Source of the DNA: Sphaerulina vaccinii
Taxonomy: Eukaryota > Ascomycota > Dothideomycetes > Mycosphaerellales > Mycosphaerellaceae
Direction: 5' to 3'
NCBI GenBank assembly: GCA_022570795.1
Contig: JAKUDP010000025.1
Location: forward strand, 325,001-389,000
Length of the DNA: 64,000 nucleotides
Part shown: one piece after another, positions 55,241 through 64,000 of the stretch
Numbering within the stretch: position 1 is the stretch's first letter
Layout of the letters: each line of letters starts with the position of its first letter
Program-made: the position numbers and the translations under genes
Notes under the pieces: model-generated
Seen by the model: only the letters and a program-made list of their open reading frames with translations
Told to the model about the DNA's origin: nothing
The model's database searches: none

Positions 55241-57495
55241 ATGGGCAAGCAGTTCAAGGCGCCTCCTCAGGCGCCTCCAACCTTCACTCACACTCCCGAT
55301 AGCTTGATCGAGAGAACGAAGAAGCTACTGGCTGCCAACAAGGCGCTCCAAGACAAGATCGTCAAGGAAGTCACGACCGATTCGGCCACTTTCAAGAATG
55401 TCGAGCTGCCATTTGCCCAGGATGACAACAATATGGCATTGGAAGCCCGCATCATTGGCTTCTATCAAGCAGTGTCTACAGATGCGAAGCTTAGAGACGC
55501 GTCAACCGAGGCCGAGAAGCTGATGGATGACTTCAGCATTGAATCGTCCATGCGCGAGGACATCTTCCAGCTAGTGGATGCGGTGTTCAAGAAGCAGAAG
55601 GACGATCAGAGCTTAGACGCTGAGAGCCGCCGACTGTTGGAGAAGGATCACAAGAGCTATATCCGCATGGGTCTTGGTATTCCTGCAGGACCTGACCGAG
55701 ATCGATTCAAGGAGATCAAGAAGAGGCTGTCGGAGCTGTCTATCACGTTCCAGAAGAATCTCAATGAAGAGAAGGGCGGTCTATGGCTGACTCCAGAGGA
55801 ACTAGAAGGAGTGCCAGAAGATGTCACAAGTGGCTTGCAGAAGGGCAAGGAAGGAACACCAAGTGAAGGCAAGCTGTGGCTGACCTTCAAGTACCCGGAT
55901 CTCTTCCCAACGCTCAAGTATGGCAAGAACGAGGCTGTGCGGCAAAAGGTCTTTGTCGCCAATGAGAACAAGTGCCCCGACAACATTGGACTGTTCAAAG
56001 AAGCGATTGTGCTGAGAGACGAAGCTGCCCGTCTGCTTGGGTACCCGAATCACGCCACCTTCAGGATCGAAGACAAGATGGCAAAGACTCCGAAGACTGT
56101 TGATGACTTCCTCGGAGATCTACGAAAGCAACTCGCAGCTGGTGGTCTTAAGGAGATTGAGAAGCTTAAGGAACTCAAGAAGCAGGAGGGCGGAAATGCC
56201 GATCACTACTATCTGTGGGACCACCGTAAGTGCCTTTCAGCTATCTCAGTGTGCTCACGTCTACTGTGGCATTACTCTGAAGGACAACAACTCGCGACCA
56301 AGGCTAGTAGACACCTGCTAACATGTTGCTTCTAGGCTTTTACGACACACTCATGCTCGAGCGTGACTATCAGCTCGACCAGAACCGCATCTCAGAGTAC
56401 TTTCCTATCCAGACCTCGATCAGCGGCATGTTGAACATCTTTGAAGAGATCTTTGGCCTGTCTTTTGTCGAAGTACAAGGCGAACATCGCAACCAGATCT
56501 CTGAGACTGGCAAAGGCGATGACATTGTCTGGCACCCCGAAGTTCAGGTGTTCTCAGTATGGGACAAGGAAGCTGAAGGTGGCGAGTTTGTTGGCTACCT
56601 CTACTTGGATCTGTTCCCTCGTGAAGGCAAGTATGGACACGCTGCAAACTTCAATCTTCAACCTGGATTCATTCAAGAGAATGGAACGCGCCGATACCCT
56701 GCAACCGCACTCGTCTGCAACTTCAGCAAACCTACACCGAAGAAGCCATCTCTGCTTAAGCATGATGAAGTGGTCACACTCTTCCACGAGCTTGGGCACG
56801 GTATCCACGACTTAGTGTCAAAGACGATCTACAGCCGCTTCCATGGGACGTCCACTGTACGAGACTTCGTAGAAGCGCCATCTCAGATGTTGGAGAACTG
56901 GTGCTGGACTCCATCGCAGATCAAGAGCTTGAGCAAGCATTGGTCGTACCTGTCACCGGAGTACGAAGCAGCCTGGACAGAGACTGGCAAGGCGAAGCCA
57001 GCGCAAGCAGACATGCCAGACGACCTGATCAACTCAATCATCAGCACTCGTCATGTCAATGATGCGCTGTTCAACCTGAGGCAACTGCATTTCGGCATCT
57101 TCGACATGACCGTTCACGAACCGGCTTCGCACGACTGGATCAAGAGCCTTGATGCTTCTGAGACATACAACAAGCTTCGCAACGAGATCAGCAAGCTTGA
57201 CGGACCAGAGACTCTTGGTGAAGGCTGGCTGTGGGGCCATGGTCAAGCCACTTTTGGCCACTTGATCGGCGGGTACGACGCTGGTTACTATGGCTATCTT
57301 TCCAGCCAAGTCTACTCTGCAGACATGTTCTACACCATCTTCAAGAACGATCCCATGAACGGCAAGGAAGGCAGACGCTACAGGCATATGGTCCTCGAGA
57401 AGGGTGGCAGCCAAGACGAGATGCTCACGCTCGAGCAGTTCTTGGGAAGAAAGCCAAACACTGAGGCCTTCTACAAGGAACTTGGGCTATCATAG
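55241..57495 (+). CDS. M3-family metallopeptidase, cytosolic (saccharolysin/thimet oligopeptidase-like)
   Basis: Exons 55241-56225 and 56336-57495 give 714 aa; the intron is 110 nt, phase 1. The start ATG 55241 (MGKQF) is the first ATG; a longer reading from GTG 55133 would add a possible mitochondrial-type leader but lacks an ATG. The zinc motif HELGH is at about 478-482, with the glutamate in DFVEAPSQ. It degrades short peptides in cytosol or mitochondria. It resembles the secreted paralogue at 13189-15673 across the whole length (LWDH/LWDS region, MAKTP--VDDFL, SRFHGTS). The long intron shares a 3' module with introns in the helicase and Zn2Cys6 genes. Confidence 0.95.
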
Positions 57496-57737
57496 ATTGC
57501 CCACTTCCTCTGGCGGCGTCGGAATGACCACGGCAATGTGCGCAGCTACATGATACTATGCCGGCAACCTCGAGGTCAGAGAAGCTCGCTCTTCTTTGCG
57601 GTACCACGATGTGGACATGATGTATGCGAACGATATCATATGACGAAATGAACAAAAGCTTCCGATGCACACCCACATTCAGTGGTTCTAATTGCGGGCC
57701 TCTCCACTGCAGAGGTCGTGGACTATGCCGATACGAG

Positions 57738-57809
57738 GTGAGATGAGGCAAGTTCGCCATGTAGCGCGTGATGGAGAAGTCGATGCCTCTACACTGATAT
57801 GACTTGCAG
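57738..57809 (+). repeat. Intron-like direct repeat, copy 1
   Basis: This 72-base unit starts GAG|GTGAGATGAGG and ends CACTGATATGACTTGCAG. It therefore has a donor, a branch-like CTGAT and an acceptor, although no coding sequence flanks it. It matches 58034-58106, and the similarity extends upstream through GACTATGCC. Confidence 0.6.
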
Positions 57810-57875
57810 ACACGCTCCGCCTTTGCGGCATTCAGTTCGAGTCAGAAGTCACTCAGTCGGCATCATATGCTATTC

Positions 57876-57928
57876 TGTACTGGGTGTACTGGGTGTACTG
57901 GGTGTACTGGGTGTACTGGGTGTACTAG
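57876..57928. repeat. 9-bp minisatellite (TGTACTGGG)n
   Basis: Almost six perfect copies of TGTACTGGG lie between the two intron-like repeats. Confidence 0.9.
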
Positions 57929-58033
57929 CCTTGGTATCTCACCGAGCCGCGATCCACTGTCTTGGTAAGATCTTGCTTGGTACCAGGCGGCGACCCGCTC
58001 CATTGCATCGGTCGCGGACTATGCCAATATGAG

Positions 58034-58106
58034 GTGAGACGAGGCGATTTCTCAATCTAGTGCGCAATGGAGAAATTGGACAGCATTACACTGATGCGAT
58101 TTGAAG
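58034..58106 (+). repeat. Intron-like direct repeat, copy 2
   Basis: This 73-base unit starts GAG|GTGAGACGAGG and ends CACTGATGCGATTTGAAG. It is diverged from copy 1 but keeps the GTGAGA donor, the central GCGC--TGGAGAA block and the ACACTGAT branch-like sequence. Confidence 0.6.
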
Positions 58107-58680
58107 ATCACCAAGAACTCCGAGACAAGACTTAAGACTGTGAGTGATGATGCGATGTAAGTCCTACTGTCACGTCTGCTACTGCAACACACCCTCAGTA
58201 CCAGAGCACCAGAGCTACTTAGTGGAGTAGCATCTAACACCTCCTCCAGCTCTTACTTGCCTGTCCACGATACGGCGACGAGGCATTAAACTTGACCAAC
58301 CATGGCTGGATCTCGAGGAGTGGCAAGCTAGACTCGCAAACGATATAGACTGGCTCGTCTCCAATGTGGATGCATGGATTACCGAATAGCTTTGCTGCTT
58401 GATATATGAATAGTGGGCATCGCGATCGATTTCCATCACGAAGCACCCGCGCACAATTTGTCTACTTTGTGCGACCGACCTGCAAAACATATAGTGCCAC
58501 GATCGGTCGCCGGACGTCTATGGAGATCAATAGGAACCTGTGACCTCGCGCGAGGATCTACTTGGCACCATTAGGCTGATCCATCAATACGGTACGGTGA
58601 GTCAAAAGTCAATTAAGTTGCAGTCTCCACTTCACACGCTGGTTTGTACCGCGGATACAGGCCTTGGCATTGGTTCATAA

Positions 58681-58795
58681 ATTCACTTTGCTCAACACTT
58701 CACCTGGCATGGACCTTGCTTCATGATTCACTTTGCTCAACACTTCACCTGGCCTAAGACATTGCTTCATGATTCACTTTGCTCAACACTTCACG
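58681..58795. repeat. 46-bp tandem repeat, about 2.5 copies
   Basis: The core ATTCACTTTGCTCAACACTT followed by CAC occurs three times in register (58681, 58726, 58772). It is separated by a variable CTGGC-CTTGCTTCATG part. Confidence 0.85.
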
Positions 58796-59105
58796 GTTGG
58801 TCTTTCCACTGCAGTGCAGGATGCAGATCTGAAGCGCAGCTTCGCAGTGCTATTTGAGAAGTCTGGTTCGCCTCGATATTCTTGCTTGAACTCAAAGTCC
58901 TCACTTTTTGGTGAAAAAGAATTCCTCACTTTCCGGTGAGTCACTGTACACGGGCTTTATATATTCAATAGTAAGCTCGTACTTTTCTGAATTTCACCAT
59001 CAACATCAACATCCAACATCAACATCAACATCAACATCAAGCAGAAGGAGTACAACAACCTCGCAACACAATCAGCACAAGTCAACGCCATTTAAGACTC
59101 ACATC

Positions 59106-59987
59106 ATGGCCAACTCTGCGCGTCTCTCAGCAGAATCATCGACCGAGCCATCGATCTCCATCATGAGCAAATCACCACTTCTGTCGCTTTCTGCGGAGCT
59201 TCGCAACGAAATCTGGGAATATGCACTTCAGCAATCCGAGCCAATCGACGACATGCTTAAGCAACCCAACTCCACGCAAGTCGGCGGGCTCATGTACGAC
59301 AAGACAACAGGGGAGATGAGAGTAGCTGCTCTACTGCGAGTATGCCATCAAACGCATAACGAGTGCTCTCAAATGCTCTATGCATTGAACACCTTCCGCT
59401 TTACTATCCACCCCGGCTTCCACGTGCGTCCACAACACGATCTCACTTGGGTCTACGGACGGTTCCTCGACTCAATCGGCGCTCTACAGAAGAAATCTCT
59501 TCGCCAGGTCCAGGTCAACGTCGCGTTGACCGAGAGCACTATTCCTTCCCACCAGTCGCATGACTATCTTACTGCTCTGCACGAACGGAGCGCAGAGATC
59601 CCACTGCAGTCGCTACGCTGCGTGATCGTTGATATGTCTTCGGACTCTTCGCCTAGGTCGGTAGAGATCGACGTTCTAGATCTTGCCAGGTCACGAGCCA
59701 ACGCTACCCAGCAATACAGTGCACCTTTTTCGTTTCTGACGCCAGTTTGCGCATTCCACGAGCTCAGACGATCGATCCTACGTCAATGGCCGTCAGAGAA
59801 GATCAAGCAGGAGCTGGAACAGCAGAAAATGAACGATCTGGACAAGGTCAACGATGTTCAGTCACATACAGCGATTCAGAGGGCACAGAAGCGTCCGGTC
59901 TCAGGTCACAATCGCAGTACCGTGCATAAGTATCGAGGGCAAGTGGAAGACATGCGCAGAGCACGCCGAACATCATACAATGATTGA
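59106..59987 (+). CDS. F-box-like (2EXR-type) fungal protein
   Basis: Single exon, 293 aa. I chose ATG 59106 (MANSARLS); the longer frame from 58908 is a His/Ser/Thr-rich leader that looks like 5'UTR (CATCAACATCAACATCAA run). The domain starts LLSLSAELRNEIWEYAL (about residues 21-37), the opening of a very common fungal domain related to the F-box, then RVAALLRVCHQTHNE, YALNTFRF and an all-helical rest. A basic C-terminus (RARRTSYND) follows. Function is unknown; these domains are widespread in Dothideomycete multigene families. Confidence 0.75.
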   Translation: MANSARLSAESSTEPSISIMSKSPLLSLSAELRNEIWEYALQQSEPIDDMLKQPNSTQVGGLMYDKTTGEMRVAALLRVCHQTHNECSQMLYALNTFRFTIHPGFHVRPQHDLTWVYGRFLDSIGALQKKSLRQVQVNVALTESTIPSHQSHDYLTALHERSAEIPLQSLRCVIVDMSSDSSPRSVEIDVLDLARSRANATQQYSAPFSFLTPVCAFHELRRSILRQWPSEKIKQELEQQKMNDLDKVNDVQSHTAIQRAQKRPVSGHNRSTVHKYRGQVEDMRRARRTSYND

Positions 59988-61167
59988 GACGCACCTCGCG
60001 AATACGCACGATACGGAAGACGTGCAGTATCGTCTCGAGACAATCAAGCTCGATATCAAGCACCGTACCAGCGGGGACCTGATAAGTGGAGGCCTCGCAG
60101 ATCACGATACTGAGACGCATGAGCTTGACTATTAGAGAAGTGGTGCACAAGAGACCGGAACAAGTTTGACCAGCTGCACTTTTGCAGAGAAGTGGCGGAG
60201 AGGTGGCAGGGAAGGAGGTCCGATCTTCGAAGGACTTGGAGTTGCGACTTTCAACGAGAGAACATAGCCAAGATAAAGTGACTGTTGGGAAAGTATCTCT
60301 GCAATGGCATCGACTTGGCGATACTAGTGCGCTCAGGTGCAGGGTGGTATAGTGACTTGTAGATACGCAGAAGCAGAAATTGGGACTAAGGGACATAGTC
60401 AAAATAAAGTGACTGTTCTGAGGATATCTCTGGAATCATAATAACTTCTCCATAATAGTGCGGTCGACGGCATGATGGTGCGGTATGTAGATGATCTGCA
60501 GAGAGGACAGTCAGGATTGGTGGACATAGTCAAAATAAAGTGAATACTAGGAAAGTATCTCTGTAATCGCATCGATTTGTTAATACCAGTGCAGTTAGCT
60601 GCAGCATATCATGGTCCTTTGTAGTTCTGTAGAGAGTAAAGAGTTATTACGAGGGACATAGTCAAAATCAATCGACTTTCTGGACAGCATCTCTGGAATC
60701 GCATCGATTCCTCGATACTGCTGCAGTCCACGGTAGGATGGCATGGTAATTTGAGATCTTTGGGGAGTGAAGAGTCAGCATTGGAGGACATAGTCAAAAT
60801 CAAGTGGCTGTCTTGGAAAATATCTCCGAGTTGGCATCAATCTGTCGATACTAGTGCGATCGGCTGCAGGGTGGTATGGTATACGTACGTCCGTGGGGAG
60901 TGAGGAGTCAGCACCGGAGGACATAGTCAAAATTAAGTAACTTTCTTGAACGACATCTCTGAAATTATATCGATTGGTCGATACTAGTGCAGTCGGCTGC
61001 AGCATGGCATAGTGCCTGTGAATCTGGCGAGAGAAATGTCAGCACTGGGGGACCTAGCCAAAATTAAATGCGGTTTGGGAATGTGTCTCTGATTGACGCT
61101 TTTTTCACAATACTACTCTGCAGCTACGTTCGCTGCCATGGTGCCCTAGCTCTCACGCAGAGACGTC
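59988..61167. other. Intergenic region dominated by a tandem array
   Basis: This 1.2 kb stretch lies between convergent genes (F-box-like plus, helicase minus). From about 60263 to the helicase stop it consists almost entirely of the 131-bp array listed next. No gene is supported. Confidence 0.65.
60263..61080 (-). repeat. Degenerate tandem array, seven units of about 131 bp
   Basis: The landmark GACATAGTCAAAAT recurs at about 60263, 60393, 60523, 60655, 60787, 60920 and 61050, so the period is 130-133 bases. Each unit also carries TATCTCTGNAATNGCATCGAT and GATACTAGTGCAGTCGGCTG-like blocks. Units differ by many substitutions, indicating an old array. It stops just before the helicase coding region. 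The reverse-strand CAGAGATACTT block resembles the 3' end of the helicase introns. Confidence 0.85.
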
Positions 61168-64000
61168 CTAGTAATCAAGGACCTCCTGCTTATTCACGAC
61201 TGTCTCCATCCTATCGAGGTGACGCGCATCCACCTTGTCGAAGCGGCTCACCAAGCCCTTCTGGTCCATCTCAATCTTGAACTCCCCCAACACCGGCATA
61301 TTAGGCCGGAAGGTGAATGAGTTCACAATCTCACCTCCAATGACCCAGCGAATAGCCTTGGAACGCGTGAGAGCCACATTCACGCGTCCATGATCCTCCA
61401 TGAAACCAAGACCCTTCCAGTAATCGAAGCTCCCGTCGAACAGTACCATAAGCGACTCCATGCCTTGAGAAGAGTCCAGCATAATAATCTTCGGCAAATG
61501 GCTGCTGTAGAGGCCATAGGTGCGAGCAATGTCGTTAGCACGCGATTGCCAGTAGAACAGGGCAAAGGAGTATGAGATAACAATCATCACATTGTCCTCC
61601 ATGCTGTCTCCGAAGTAGCCGTGTAGCTTGGGAAAGATCTTGTCGAAGAAGGTGTCGGCGTGCTTCTTGATACGCTTGGAACGGCTATCGTTGTACTCAA
61701 TGGCACCAGCAACCTGGACGTAGTGGTTGCGTGCGAGTGTCTCCAAGTCTGGGCTTCCTGTGCCAAGTGAGCGTGGAGCGTTCGACGATGGCGTGGTCCC
61801 CAGAATTATCTCGAGAAGCACGGCTTGCAGGCCAGGCATGACGCTCTCGAGAGTATCGCGGGTTCCCGGGCCATCGATCAGGCGACGATCATAGAACCAC
61901 TTGTTCGGGAAGTCGGAGATGGACTCGTGCATGCGCATTTGTACGCGCAGCTCAATGCAAGGCTTGCCTTCGCGGACGAGTCGCATCGGCAGCGAGACCT
62001 CCAATCGGCCATTGTAAGGGTTGAATTCCAGTGCACCTCGAGAGCTCTTGTTGATAGGCTTGAGTTGCTTATCATCTCCAAGCATGATGGCGCCTTGGAC
62101 CTTCGGTGACCAAGCCTCGCAAACGATGCCGGCCCAGACGTTCTGCTCCACGTCTTTGCACGCCTCGTCAACGAAGACAATGATACCCTTGCAATCGTCC
62201 AAGGTGCCGTCCTCGTTGCGGCCAAAGTTCTCCATAAGCTCAGTGCATCGAACATTGCCAGTAGTGGTGATCACATATCGCGAGAGACGCACGATATGTG
62301 CCTTGCAATGCTCATATGACCAAGTGAACATCTTTCGCTGATGAGGATCGTTTGAGTCGAAGGTTCGCTGTTCCATGTGTAAGATGCAGGTTCGGAAGAC
62401 TTGCCAAACATCGAAGACTTCAGGATCAGCCATTGCTTGGTCGTCTGCATCCTCGGAGTCCTCTGTGGGCAATTCTTTCTCGAGCGACCAGGTGCCCTTC
62501 TTTGCCTCATCAATGACAACTTGCTCCAGACCATAATCGCGAGCATTCGCTTTCTGGTTTTCGTGATCCTGGATCTGGCCGAGAATATATCGCACTTCGT
62601 GAATAGTGTCGTGCCGATCCTCGTTCGGATACATGTCTGCACCCAGCTTGTCAATGCCTCGGTCACGCGACGCAGGATAGACCCGATTGAATCGCAGTCC
62701 ATCGACGTCTAGGCGGGCCATTGCTCTGGTGAGCTGGTCGGCATTCGAGTTGGCTGGCGCCAATGCCAAGACGTGAAAGCCGAGCTTCCAGAAGTAGATG
62801 GACAACGCTTGCTGGAGAAGCGTCTTGCCTGTGCCCGCAGGGCCATGAACGAGCATCACGCCACCCTTGGTTTCTCTGATGGTCTCTATCGCCTGCTTTT
62901 GCTCGTGATTCCAGTCGACCTCGTTGTTGATCCAAATGTCCTAAAGTACCAAGGGTTAGCAAGTATCTCTGAAACACAAAGCGATGCCAATGCGAGCTGG
63001 AGGTGAGCCAGTTGCCGTGGTAGCTTCGAGATCGCTGCGAGACTTACGGCTTTGTCTCTGGTCTCTGGGTCAGCACCAGCAGTCAGGTCAACATGCTGCA
63101 GTGCACCATCCTGATTGAGCAGCAAGCGATGCCATCTCTCATTCTCGGGCAAAGCCAACTGTTGGATGGTCGCCATTTGAGAGATGCGCGTGAACTTGGG
63201 ACACCTCGGAAAGAATTTCGCGTGGAAGGTGACCGGCGCAGAGGAAGTGGGCAGATTGCACCAGGGATTGAAGAAGCTCGCTTGATGCGTCGTGATGACG
63301 AAGAACGCATCAGAGGGTGGCAGACCAGGAGCATCTGCGATCTGGAAGCCTGCAAGTCGATACGTGATGTTGCCGATATTGAACACGATCTTGGTGCCCA
63401 AACCGTTTGGCAAGCGGTAAGTGCTGCGTTCGCGCCGGCTGCTGAGCGTTGGGAAATACTCGAACCTCACTCCCAATACAGCTTGTTCAAGCGATCCGAC
63501 CTGGTAGATGGCGCATTTGTGCTGGACCGAGGACCACAGGTCGAGCGCACGCTTTTCTTCCTCGTACTGAATGGATGTAGACATGTACATCTGAACTTGA
63601 AACTCTTTCAGGCTTGTGAAGGTGTCGCGGCATGGTAGAACTACCATTGGAAACGGCGCTAAAGTAGCAGGTTAGCAAGTGTCTCTGGAATAGCAAAGCT
63701 GATGCTCAGGCGTCCATCTCTCAAACTAGCGCCTCGGTGGCCGTGAGTACAGCGAGAAGTCGAGACTTCGGACTTACGCTTTTCCATCATCAACTGTCCA
63801 ACGCTGGAGATCTGCAGATCCTCCATTGTTACATCTCGCTCGGATGGACCAAAGCAAGCGTACTCGGCCTTGCCGATGGAATCGAGCATTCGACCATTGC
63901 CACCAGGGAGGCGATCTCGGATTGACTGGAGAGTCGCAGCCCCAGCGATGTCACTTGGCTGCTCAACCTCAAAGCCCAGTCTCTTAACCTCACCAGATTG
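61168..64000 (-). CDS. UPF1/NAM7-like superfamily 1 helicase (N-terminus beyond window)
   Basis: Exons 61168-62940, 63048-63658 and 63778 to beyond 64000; introns of 107 and 119 nt. The reading stays open to the right edge. The C-terminal half is an AAA_11/AAA_12 helicase: Walker A HGPAGTGKT, a Walker B-like VFVDEAC, motif III GDDKQLKPI, LRVQMRM, then SSQGMES and NVALTRSKAIRW. SF1 helicases of this type remodel RNA or DNA-RNA complexes (UPF1, Sen1, and fungal NFX1/ZNFX1-like proteins in RNA silencing). The region before it (LGTKIVFNIGNITYRLAGFQ) is a beta-rich module without a clear name. Upstream domains are needed to tell which subfamily this is. The two introns look like copies of one another. 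Confidence 0.9.
62941..63047 (-). other. Introner-like long intron, helicase intron 2
   Basis: A 107-nt intron, GTAAGTCTCG...ACTTTAG. Its 3' end reads CAGAGATACTTGCTAACC then TTGGTACTTTAG, closely matching the next intron upstream. Most introns in this window are 48-75 nt. Confidence 0.7.
63659..63777 (-). other. Introner-like long intron, helicase intron 1 of those visible
   Basis: A 119-nt intron, GTAAGTCCGA...ACTTTAG. Its 3' end CCAGAGACACTTGCTAACCT, then GCTACTTTAG, is nearly the same as that of 62941-63047. AGCATC-GCTTTG precedes it in both. Confidence 0.7.

Larger units (their letters stand above)
57496..59105. other. Repeat-rich intergenic region
   Basis: This 1.6 kb stretch lies between the M3 peptidase and the F-box-like gene. 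It contains two intron-like direct repeats, a 9-bp minisatellite and a 46-bp tandem repeat, listed separately. No protein gene is supported. Confidence 0.6.

Noticed and set aside
55241..57495. M3 peptidase as part of the RiPP cluster
   Set aside because: It is a typical housekeeping oligopeptidase separated by 1.15 kb and repeats from the precursor. Nearness alone is not evidence of a role in maturation.
1..64000. tRNA, rRNA genes, CRISPR arrays
   Set aside because: None was recognised by eye. CRISPR is not expected in a fungal nuclear genome. A covariance scan for tRNA could not be run, so absence of tRNA is not proven.

Overview
The window looks like nuclear DNA of a filamentous ascomycete, most likely a Dothideomycete (Mycosphaerellales-like). 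The clues are mostly 48-75 nt introns with GTAHGT donors and CTAAC/CTGAC branch points, closely packed genes on both strands, fungus-specific families (WSC domains, eqolisin, UstYa/DUF3328, GMC oxidoreductase, Zn2Cys6 factors) and a transposon whose Trp codons have become TAG, as expected from RIP. The species call is inference. About 25 protein genes are supported. Gene models were joined by hand from splice signals and reading-frame phase; each joined model sums to a whole number of codons.

Layout. 1-9 kb: an alpha/beta-hydrolase with WSC domains (runs off the left edge), an FAD monooxygenase with a defective-looking splice acceptor, and a frameshifted DUF6604-like gene. 9.9-17.7 kb: a P450, an eqolisin and a secreted M3 metallopeptidase (convergent), and a MAPEG membrane protein. 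17.9-27.5 kb: two F-box genes, a GMC oxidoreductase, a CENP-B-type HTH protein, a His/Glu-rich secreted protein and a small F-box-like gene. 27.5-35.4 kb: a tight group of Dal5-type transporter, M19 dipeptidase, Zn2Cys6 regulator and class III aminotransferase, which reads like a small peptide or amino-acid utilisation cluster. 35.4-39.8 kb: a Thr-rich secreted protein, a CobW/ZNG1-type GTPase and a MOB protein. 40-50 kb: four divergent paralogues of an apparently lineage-specific family; one is split by a RIP-degraded hAT transposon of about 3.6 kb.

The most interesting region is 50.2-54.1 kb. Two adjacent UstYa-like (DUF3328) genes lie about 1.2 kb from a four-exon gene for a 76-residue secreted precursor. 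Its two internal repeats each sit on one exon, and a Lys-Arg (Kex2) site precedes the second. This is the minimal layout of a fungal dikaritin/ustiloxin-type RiPP pathway, with a core unlike those I know.

55-64 kb: a second, cytosolic M3 peptidase, intron-like repeats in non-coding DNA, an F-box-like gene, a seven-copy array of about 131 bp, and a UPF1/NAM7-type helicase running off the right edge. Four unusually long introns (three genes) share a 3' module, suggesting introner-like elements. The 131-bp array may be related to them.
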